Positions 1 to 5,238 of a DNA stretch of 5,238 nucleotides are shown here, one piece after another. Source of the stretch: Acidobacteriota bacterium (GTDB taxonomy: Bacteria > Acidobacteriota > Holophagae > Holophagales > Holophagaceae). Position numbers and translations under genes: made by a program. A model generated the notes under the pieces. It saw nothing but the letters and a program-made list of their open reading frames with translations, did no database searches and was not told where the DNA came from. The stretch is from NCBI GenBank assembly GCA_021778785.1, contig JAJYBX010000175.1:1-5238 (forward strand). Reading direction: 5' to 3'. Position 1 is the stretch's first letter. Each line of letters opens with the position of its first letter.

Positions 1-1
1 G

Positions 2-988
2 AACCCGGCCTTCTACCTGAACCCCGCGCTGCGGAGCCGCTGCCAGCTCATCGCCCTCAAGGGGCTGGAGCCCGCCCACATCCAGCGGGTGCTCAAGCGG
101 GCCTGGGCGAAGGAGCGGCCCGGCGCACCCGAACCCGCCGAGGTGTTCGAGTGGCTCTCTCATTGGGCGGGGGGCGACCTCCGCTCCGCTCTTTCCGGAC
201 TGGAGACCTGGCTGGAGATGCCGGATCCGGACCTGGAATCGCTCCAGGGCGCCCTGGGGGGCCGGATGATGTTCGACCGGGCCGACGGCCACTACGACCT
301 GGCCAGCGCCTTCCAGAAGAGCCTGCGGGGCTCGGACGCCGACGCGGCCCTGTACTACCTCAGCCGCATGATCCGGGGCGGCGAGGATCCCCGCTTCATC
401 GCCCGCCGCCTCATGGTCTGCGCCGCGGAGGACGTGGGCAACGCCGATCCCCAGGCCTTCCTCCTGGCCGAGGCCGCCAGCCGCGCCGTGGAGCAGATCG
501 GCTGGCCCGAGGCCCGCATCCCCCTGGCCCAGGCCGTGATCTACGTGGCCAACGCCGCCAAGAGCAACGCCACCGTCCTCGCCATCGACGCCGCCCTGGC
601 CGCCGACGACGCGCCCATCCCCGAAGCCATCCGGGACGCCCACACGGCCACCTCGCGGAAGGCCGGCATGGGGGCCGGCTACCACTACTCCCACGACGAC
701 TACGACCGGCCCCAGGCCTTCCTGCCCCTCAAGCTGCAGGGCACCACCTTCCACGCGCCGCGGCGGCCCCAGGAGCGCAGCTGGCGGGATCGGCAGGAGC
801 CGGATGCGGCGGCCCTGGGCGCCCTGTGGGACGGCTGGACCGCAGAACATGCCGAAGGCGGCGAGATCCCCGTGGACGCCTGGTGCGAGGCCCTGGCCTG
901 CAGCCGCGAGGCCCTGGCCCGGGCCCTTCCGAAGGTGGCCCTGGGGCGCTTCGCGCTCATCCGGAAGCTGGCGGCGAAACCGGTCTGA
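2..988 (+). CDS. rarA: Replication-associated recombination protein A (RarA/MgsA-type AAA+ ATPase), 5'-truncated by the window edge
   Basis: RarA is a cytoplasmic AAA+ ATPase of the clamp-loader/RuvB-like class that acts at stalled replication forks. About 328 codons are visible; the reading frame is open to the left edge, so the Walker A and B part lies outside and no start should be called here. The first visible residues, NPAFYLNPALRSRC, match the family's sensor-1/arginine-finger stretch (usually ENPSF...LLSRC), with the candidate arginine finger at 38-40. A sensor-2 motif (GGDLRSAL) lies near 170-193. The MgsA-type C-terminal domain follows from about 284: HYDLASAFQKS, RGSDADAALYYL, CAAEDVGNADPQA, GWPEARIPLAQAV and KSNATVLAIDAAL. 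The closing GYHYSHDDY and FLPLKLQGTTFH blocks match the family's usual end. About 50 further residues than in E. coli RarA follow, ending in a helical segment. The stop abuts that of the convergent chemoreceptor gene. The family call is firm; the symbol is by homology from memory. Confidence 0.93.
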   Translation, partial: NPAFYLNPALRSRCQLIALKGLEPAHIQRVLKRAWAKERPGAPEPAEVFEWLSHWAGGDLRSALSGLETWLEMPDPDLESLQGALGGRMMFDRADGHYDLASAFQKSLRGSDADAALYYLSRMIRGGEDPRFIARRLMVCAAEDVGNADPQAFLLAEAASRAVEQIGWPEARIPLAQAVIYVANAAKSNATVLAIDAALAADDAPIPEAIRDAHTATSRKAGMGAGYHYSHDDYDRPQAFLPLKLQGTTFHAPRRPQERSWRDRQEPDAAALGALWDGWTAEHAEGGEIPVDAWCEALACSREALARALPKVALGRFALIRKLAAKPV

Positions 989-2608
989 TCAGTCCTCGGT
1001 CCAGCCCAGGAGGCTGGCGCCGTAGCGCTGGCCCATCACGTAGATCGGCACCGTCAGCACCGTCACCAGGGCCCCGGTGTCCCGGGCATAGGTCTGCACC
1101 AGGAAGTCCCGGCACCCCCCCTCGGGTTCCACGAGCTTCGCGCCCGCCCTGCGGAAGGCATCCCGGGTGGCGCGTTCCGGCAGGGCCTCCCCGGCTTCGC
1201 CGATGCCGTGCCGCCCGCCCCGCACCAGGACCCGGTTGTCCGTGAAGAACCGCTTCACCCGGTTGCCGACCAGATCCTTCTCGGGAATCCCGGTCCAGTC
1301 CTGGGCGAAGCGCGTGTTGTGGGTGGGCGCGTAGCTGTTGAGGTCGATGATGAGGGCGAAGATGAGATGGGGTTCCCGGCCCAGGATCTCGTCGAAGATC
1401 GCCTGGAGGGGGGGATCCACCTGCATGTCGTAGGCGGTGTGGAATTTCGGGGGCGTGAACCCTTCGGGCGGCACCCGGTCCACATTGAAGCGGGACGAAA
1501 GGCCCCGGATGGCAGCGCCCCGGATCTCGGTGTAGCGGAGGTCCAGCACCTCCTCCAGCCGGAGCCCCCCCGCCTTCACCGGCGCCTCCAGCACCTCCGC
1601 GGAACGGCGGGCCAGCTCACGGCCCAGGGCCAGGGACCGGTGGAAGACGGAGCCGATGTCGTAGGGCGCCAGATGCCGGTAGCCGGCCTCCGTCTGGGTG
1701 GTGAGGTGGAAGGTGTCCTGGGCCAGGGCCTCCGTCTCGCCCTTCAGGTGGCCGGTGGAATCCACCAGGCTGCGGGAGGCGTCCAGGAGCGTCCGGGCGG
1801 CATCGGCCTGCTCCAGGGAGGACTGGGCGATGAGATCCACATGCCCTGCGGCCTCGCCCGCCAGCTCCGCCAGCCCCGAGAGGCGCTGGCCGACGGCCTC
1901 CACCTGGTCGCTGGTGCGGGCCGCAAGATCGAGGCTCCGGTCCATGGCCTCCCGGGCCGGCTGCAGGTCCCCCTGGATGGCGGCCAGCAGCGCGCCGATC
2001 TCCTGGGTCTGCTGGGAGGTGCGGTCGGCGAGCTTGCGGACCTCGTCGGCCACCACGGCGAAACCCCGTCCCGCCGCGCCGGCATGGGCCGCCTCGATGG
2101 CCGCGTTGAGGCTGAGCAGGCCGGTCCGGTTCGCGATCTCCTCGATGACCTTGGACACTTCGGTCACCTGGAGGATCTTCTCCATGAGGGCCTGCAGCTT
2201 CTCGTCCGTGAGCCCCGTCTGGCGGCGGAGCTCATGCACGGTCGCGATGGACTGCTCGCTGGCCTGCAGCCCCTCCTGGCTGAGGCTGGCCATGCGGCGG
2301 GAGCTGTCTGCGCCGCCCTCGGCGGCCCGCGCAGACCCCTGGATGGTCCCATCGAGACCCGCCAGGGCCCCCTGGATCTCGCTGGAGCTGGCCAGGATCC
2401 GCTGGGTGGCCCCCGCCAGCGTCTGGAGGCGCAGCGAGGTCCGGGCCGCACCGACGGCCGCCCGGTTCAGGACCAGGCCGATCCCCTGGAGATCCGAGGT
2501 CAGCTCGGCCGGAAGGGCCTCCCCGGCCTTGCCGGGCTCCGGGTCGGAGCCTGCACTTGGGCGGTTGCGGAGGAAGGACAAGGGAATACCTCGGGTTTCC
2601 AGGCCCAT
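989..2608 (-). CDS. Soluble methyl-accepting chemotaxis protein with N-terminal signalling domain and C-terminal sensor-like domain
   Basis: A 539-residue chemoreceptor. I see no signal peptide or hydrophobic transmembrane segment, so it should be cytoplasmic. Residues about 40-310 form a long Ala/Gln/Glu-rich helical hairpin. The MCP tip is at about 158-197 ([21 protein letters not shown], then [18 protein letters not shown]), the part that contacts CheA and CheW. Residues about 320-539 form a globular domain with the blocks [13 protein letters not shown] (422-434), GNRVKRFF (448-455), [10 protein letters not shown] (503-512) and [17 protein letters not shown] (520-536). These resemble a conserved PAS/Cache-like region that I recall from other cytoplasmic MCPs; its ligand is unknown. 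The sensor follows the signalling domain, the reverse of classic membrane receptors. The ATG at 2606-2608 has only a weak SD-like GGGGTGG (2612-2618). The gene lies 37 nt downstream of the pirin gene on the same strand, so co-transcription is likely. The MCP call is certain; the sensor identity is tentative. Confidence 0.93.
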   Translation of the reverse strand: MGLETRGIPLSFLRNRPSAGSDPEPGKAGEALPAELTSDLQGIGLVLNRAAVGAARTSLRLQTLAGATQRILASSSEIQGALAGLDGTIQGSARAAEGGADSSRRMASLSQEGLQASEQSIATVHELRRQTGLTDEKLQALMEKILQVTEVSKVIEEIANRTGLLSLNAAIEAAHAGAAGRGFAVVADEVRKLADRTSQQTQEIGALLAAIQGDLQPAREAMDRSLDLAARTSDQVEAVGQRLSGLAELAGEAAGHVDLIAQSSLEQADAARTLLDASRSLVDSTGHLKGETEALAQDTFHLTTQTEAGYRHLAPYDIGSVFHRSLALGRELARRSAEVLEAPVKAGGLRLEEVLDLRYTEIRGAAIRGLSSRFNVDRVPPEGFTPPKFHTAYDMQVDPPLQAIFDEILGREPHLIFALIIDLNSYAPTHNTRFAQDWTGIPEKDLVGNRVKRFFTDNRVLVRGGRHGIGEAGEALPERATRDAFRRAGAKLVEPEGGCRDFLVQTYARDTGALVTVLTVPIYVMGQRYGASLLGWTED

Positions 2609-2615
2609 CGGCCAC

Positions 2616-2641
2616 CCCGCCGATATCTTGAGTCGGGCGGG
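2616..2641 (-). other. Short GC inverted repeat in the pirin-MCP gap, covering the MCP ribosome-binding region
   Basis: GGCGGG (2621-2616, - strand) pairs perfectly with CCCGCC (2641-2636), with a 14-nt loop containing GATATC. The 3' arm merges with the weak SD-like GGGGTGG before the MCP start. No T-run follows on the - strand, so it is not a standard terminator. A hairpin limiting MCP translation is possible, but six GC pairs arise easily by chance in DNA of this composition. Confidence 0.3.
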
Positions 2642-2645
2642 ACCG

Positions 2646-3512
2646 TCAGTCCAGCCTCCCCATCCGTCCGCTCTGGTAATCCTGCATGGCCTGCTCGATC
2701 TCCTCCCGGGTGTTCATCACGAAGGGCCCGTAGTGGGCGATGGGCTCCCCCAGGGGTTCCCCGGCCAGCAGCATGAGGCTGACGTGGCCGGCCGCCTCCA
2801 GGGCCAGGGTGCCCCCATCGCCCAGCAGGGCCACGGTGTCGGCCGGGACCTCCGTCCCCTCGATGCGGACCGAGCCATGGAGGGGCACCACGGCGGCCAG
2901 CCAGCCTTCGGGAAGGGCCTGCTGGAACCGGGCCCCGGGTTCCAGCTCCAGGTGGGCGTAGGCGATGCGGGCCGGGGTGATCGCCGGGCCGGTGGTACCC
3001 GCCCAGGTGCCCGCCAGCACGCGGAGGCGGCCCCCCGGAAGGGCCTGCCAGGGCATGGATCCGGGCTGGAGGTCCGTGTAGCCCGGGGCGGACCCCTTGG
3101 CGGCCTTCGGCAGGTTGATCCAGAGCTGGACCCCCTCGATGGGACCGCCCGTCTCGAGGTGTTCCGGCACCGGCATCTCCTCGTGGACGATGCCCGCCCC
3201 GGCGTTCATGAGCTGGGCGCCACCAGGCTGGAGCAGGCCCGAGCCCCCGGTGCTGTCCCGGTGGCGGAAGGCGCCCTGGATCAGGTAGGTGAGCGTCTGG
3301 AACCCGCGATGGGGATGGGGCGGGAAGCCCGCGTCCGTCCCCGGCGGCAGCACCATGGGCCCGAAGTGGTCCATGAGCAGGAAGGGGTCCATGGCGCGGA
3401 AGGCCTCCCCGCCCTGCTGGCCCTGCCCCGGCACCAGGCGCGTGAGGGGGACGCGGTTGCCGTCCTGCGTAGGCAGGCCGGGCACGAGGGAACGGACGGG
3501 CTTGGTGGCCAT
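2646..3512 (-). CDS. Pirin family protein (bicupin, full length)
   Basis: A 288-residue pirin. Pirins are cytoplasmic iron-binding bicupins; some members act as quercetin 2,3-dioxygenases and others as redox-dependent regulators, so the reaction here cannot be fixed from sequence. The N-terminal cupin holds the metal site: [14 protein letters not shown] gives His66 and His68, and [11 protein letters not shown] gives His110 and Glu112, equivalent to human pirin His56, His58, His101 and Glu103. A second cupin-like half follows (from about 180), and the end carries the family's closing motif GPFVMNT-EEI-QA--DYQ-GRMG. The frame stays open upstream to an ATG at 3597-3599, but that start would overlap the preceding pirin gene by 80 nt and add a Ser/Pro-rich tail unlike the family. 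The ATG at 3510-3512 has the SD GAGGTG and is preferred. It is downstream of a second pirin gene and upstream of the MCP gene. Confidence 0.92.
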   Translation of the reverse strand: MATKPVRSLVPGLPTQDGNRVPLTRLVPGQGQQGGEAFRAMDPFLLMDHFGPMVLPPGTDAGFPPHPHRGFQTLTYLIQGAFRHRDSTGGSGLLQPGGAQLMNAGAGIVHEEMPVPEHLETGGPIEGVQLWINLPKAAKGSAPGYTDLQPGSMPWQALPGGRLRVLAGTWAGTTGPAITPARIAYAHLELEPGARFQQALPEGWLAAVVPLHGSVRIEGTEVPADTVALLGDGGTLALEAAGHVSLMLLAGEPLGEPIAHYGPFVMNTREEIEQAMQDYQSGRMGRLD

Positions 3513-3515
3513 GGG

Positions 3516-3519
3516 CACC

Positions 3520-3522
<3 letters not shown>
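3516..3522 (-). promoter_or_regulatory. Shine-Dalgarno TGAGGTG of the second pirin gene, overlapping the stop of the first
   Basis: The TGA stop of the yhhW-like gene (3522-3520) forms the first three bases of TGAGGTG, whose GAGGTG part lies three nt before the ATG at 3512. Ribosomes ending the first gene therefore sit on the SD of the second, the usual geometry for translational coupling. This site also decides the pirin start at 3512 over the in-frame ATG at 3599. Confidence 0.75.
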
Positions 3523-4218
<696 letters not shown>

Positions 4219-4223
4219 GACGT

Positions 4224-4229
4224 CCTCCT
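4224..4229 (-). promoter_or_regulatory. Shine-Dalgarno AGGAGG of the yhhW-like gene
   Basis: A perfect AGGAGG is followed by the five-nt spacer ACGTC and then the ATG at 4218. It settles the start. It also sits almost at the predicted 5' end of the transcript. Confidence 0.85.
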
Positions 4230-4235
4230 GGGATC

Positions 4236-4263
4236 ATTATACGTGTTGAAACTCGTATTTCAA
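4236..4263 (-). promoter_or_regulatory. Sigma-70-type promoter of the yhhW-like/pirin/MCP group
   Basis: Reading the - strand, TTGAAA (4263-4258; five of six to TTGACA) is followed by a 16-bp spacer and a perfect TATAAT (4241-4236). It stands in a local AT-rich stretch within very GC-rich DNA. The -10 lies only 17 nt from the start codon, so initiation about 7 nt downstream of it would fall near 4229-4230, giving a leader of about 11-12 nt that begins at the AGGAGG. It is the only strong promoter-like match I found for the leftward genes. Confidence 0.75.
4246..4263. repeat. Perfect 6+6 bp inverted repeat (operator-like dyad) in the pirin promoter
   Basis: TTGAAA at 4246-4251 and TTTCAA at 4258-4263 are exact inverted copies separated by six bases (CTCGTA). 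In the - strand promoter the 4258-4263 arm is the -35 hexamer and the other arm lies in the spacer just before the -10, the usual placement of a repressor operator. Further half-site-like TTCAA copies are at 4270-4274 and 4279-4283. A regulator-binding role is inferred from position and symmetry only. Confidence 0.55.
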
Positions 4264-4324
4264 GATTCATTCAACTTTTTCAAAGCTTGCTGAGGAAACA
4301 GGACTTATCTTGGGATGTCCCTTC

Positions 4325-4330
4325 AGGAGG
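4325..4330 (+). promoter_or_regulatory. Shine-Dalgarno AGGAGG of the universal stress gene
   Basis: AGGAGG with a five-nt spacer before the ATG at 4336. It lies downstream of the alternative in-frame ATG at 4315, so that upstream ATG is probably not the start. Confidence 0.85.
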
Positions 4331-4335
4331 TCGCC

Positions 4336-4764
4336 ATGATCAAGCGCGTGCTGGTGGGTGTGGATTTCTCGGGGGCCTCCCACCAGGCCCTGGAGCGGGG
4401 CGGCGCCTGGTCCGTCCGCCTGGGCGTGCCCCTGGTCGCCATGCATGTCCTCCAGCCCCCGGCGCCCATGCTCCCGGAGGCCCAGATCGCCCTTCCCGAT
4501 CCCGCCTGGCTCAAGAGCATGGAGGACCATGCCCGCGATCAGCTCCAGACCTGGCTGAAGCCCTTCCCCGATGCGCTGGCCCTCGTGAAGTGGGGCGGCC
4601 CGGCGGAGGAGCTGGTGTCGGAGGCGGATCCCGACACCCTGCTGGTGGTGGCCCAGGTGGGCCACTCCACCCTGGAGCGGCTCCTCTTCGGCAGCACCGC
4701 CGCCCGGGTGGTGCGCCTCGCCCCCTGCGACGTGCTGGTGGTCCGGACCGAAAAGACCCACTGA
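4336..4764 (+). CDS. Universal stress protein (UspA family, single domain)
   Basis: A 142-residue single Usp domain, the usual length for the family. Usp proteins are small cytoplasmic dimers, often ATP-binding, induced by starvation and other stress. The sequence shows the N-terminal strand and loop MIKRVLVGVDFSGASHQAL with the adenine-pocket Asp, the middle strand VPLVAMHVLQPP, and the C-terminal block VVAQVGHSTLERLLFGSTAARVVRLAPCDVLVVR. The ATP-binding signature is normally G-x2-G-x9-G-S/T. Here it reads A-Q-V-G-x9-G-S, so the first glycine is alanine; ATP binding is likely but not assured. An in-frame ATG at 4315 would add seven residues, but the AGGAGG at 4325-4330 lies five nt before the ATG at 4336, which is therefore preferred. 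The gene is divergent from the pirin group and convergent with the patatin gene, with five nt between stop codons. I see no convincing promoter of its own. Confidence 0.93.
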   Translation: MIKRVLVGVDFSGASHQALERGGAWSVRLGVPLVAMHVLQPPAPMLPEAQIALPDPAWLKSMEDHARDQLQTWLKPFPDALALVKWGGPAEELVSEADPDTLLVVAQVGHSTLERLLFGSTAARVVRLAPCDVLVVRTEKTH

Positions 4765-4769
4765 CGGCC

Positions 4770-5238
4770 TCAGTCCCCCGGCGCCTCGCTCAGGTGCCGG
4801 GCCAGGGCCTCGATCTCCCGCGCCTGGTCCGTGAGGATCCGCTCGGCCATGCGGTGGAGCCCCTCCAGGTGCCCGGGTGAGGCATCGTCCATCTCGCTCA
4901 GGTCCGGGGCCAGGGTGGTCTGGAACCGGTGGTAGCCACGGGATCCGTCAGCCTCGGAGGGCAGGATCTGGCGGAGCTGGTAATCCACGGTGTCGCCCAC
5001 CCCGTCGAAGATGACATCGAGGATGGGCCGCGCCCAGCCCGCCACGCCCCAGGTCCGCGCCTCCTCGTACCGGTAGGGGCGGGTGTAGGAACCGGTGCCC
5101 AGGGAGACCAGCAGGATCCCTCCGCCGGGCCTGCCCATCTCGCGAAGCCGCTGACAGCCCTCCGCGTAGGCGCACAGGGCGGGATTGTTGGCGAAGACGC
5201 CGCCATCCACCAGCACATCCCGCTCCCCGGGCCAGGGG
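4770..5238 (-). CDS. Patatin-like phospholipase, C-terminal part (N-terminus beyond the window)
   Basis: About 156 codons of the C-terminal half of a patatin-like lipid acyl hydrolase are visible; the frame is open to the right edge (reading PWPGERDVLVDGG), so the GTG at 5214-5216 is an internal Val codon and not a start. Patatins use a Ser-Asp dyad: GxSxG near the N-terminus (outside the window) and D-G-G/A. The DGG motif is visible in LVDGGVFANNPAL, with the catalytic Asp at 5205-5207. The family blocks ILLVSLGTGSYTRPY, GDTVDYQLRQIL, YHRFQTTL and EMDDASPGHLEGL follow. The set resembles stand-alone bacterial patatins, which cleave acyl chains from phospholipids; the substrate is unknown here. 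The gene converges on the universal stress gene with five nt between stops. Nothing in the visible part indicates a secretion signal or a fused domain. Confidence 0.9.
   Translation of the reverse strand, partial: PWPGERDVLVDGGVFANNPALCAYAEGCQRLREMGRPGGGILLVSLGTGSYTRPYRYEEARTWGVAGWARPILDVIFDGVGDTVDYQLRQILPSEADGSRGYHRFQTTLAPDLSEMDDASPGHLEGLHRMAERILTDQAREIEALARHLSEAPGD

Noticed and set aside
2619..2626. GCCGATAT on the + strand, resembling a sigma-28 (flagellar) -10 element
   Set aside because: There is no TAAA-like -35 at the required distance, and it points away from the MCP gene, which is on the other strand.
1208..2776. A 522-codon open frame on the + strand, antisense to the MCP gene
   Set aside because: Its Gly/Arg/Leu/Pro-rich translation shows no family motif, and it mirrors a certain MCP gene. 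Long shadow frames are expected opposite GC-rich genes.
4315..4335. Upstream ATG for the universal stress gene
   Set aside because: The AGGAGG lies downstream of this ATG at the right distance from the ATG at 4336, and the family usually begins with a short M-x-K/R-x-I/V-L-V strand, as here from 4336.
4264..4335. A + strand promoter for the universal stress gene
   Set aside because: TTATCT at 4305-4310 could be a weak -10, but no -35-like hexamer lies 16-18 bp upstream and no alternative sigma motif is convincing.
4765..4769. A terminator between the convergent universal stress and patatin genes
   Set aside because: Only five bases separate the stops, and I see no GC stem with a T-run next to them.

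Overview
This is a very GC-rich, tightly packed bacterial window of ordinary chromosomal genes. It holds six protein genes, two of them cut by the window edges. I see no RNA gene, insertion sequence, CRISPR array or phage gene. The GC-rich codon use, a soluble chemotaxis receptor and the gene families suggest a free-living, motile Gram-negative bacterium. An acidobacterial Geothrix/Holophaga-type genome would fit, but that is a guess from gene style, not something the sequence proves.

Layout from left to right: (1) the 3' part of rarA (replication-associated recombination AAA+ ATPase) on the + strand, ending at 988. (2) A soluble methyl-accepting chemotaxis protein on the - strand (989-2608), whose stop codon abuts the rarA stop with no base between. 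(3) A pirin-family bicupin (2646-3512, -). (4) A second, YhhW-like pirin (3520-4218, -). (5) A 117-bp AT-rich divergent intergenic region with a near-consensus sigma-70 promoter for the leftward genes and a dyad overlapping it. (6) A single-domain universal stress protein (4336-4764, +). (7) The C-terminal part of a patatin-like lipid acyl hydrolase on the - strand, running off the right edge.

The leftward genes yhhW-like > pirin > MCP are separated by only 7 and 37 nt and have one obvious promoter, so they probably form one transcription unit. The two pirins look translationally coupled: the stop codon of the first lies inside the Shine-Dalgarno of the second. The two pirins belong to different subfamilies, and both keep the three-His/one-Glu metal site. 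Together with the divergent universal stress protein they suggest a small stress- or redox-responsive locus; placing a cytoplasmic chemoreceptor in the same unit is the least usual feature.

Nothing here is convincingly a new system. The items most worth a second look are the operator-like dyad in the pirin promoter, the inverted architecture and atypical hairpin tip of the chemoreceptor, the pirin-pirin-MCP linkage, and the C-terminal extension of RarA.
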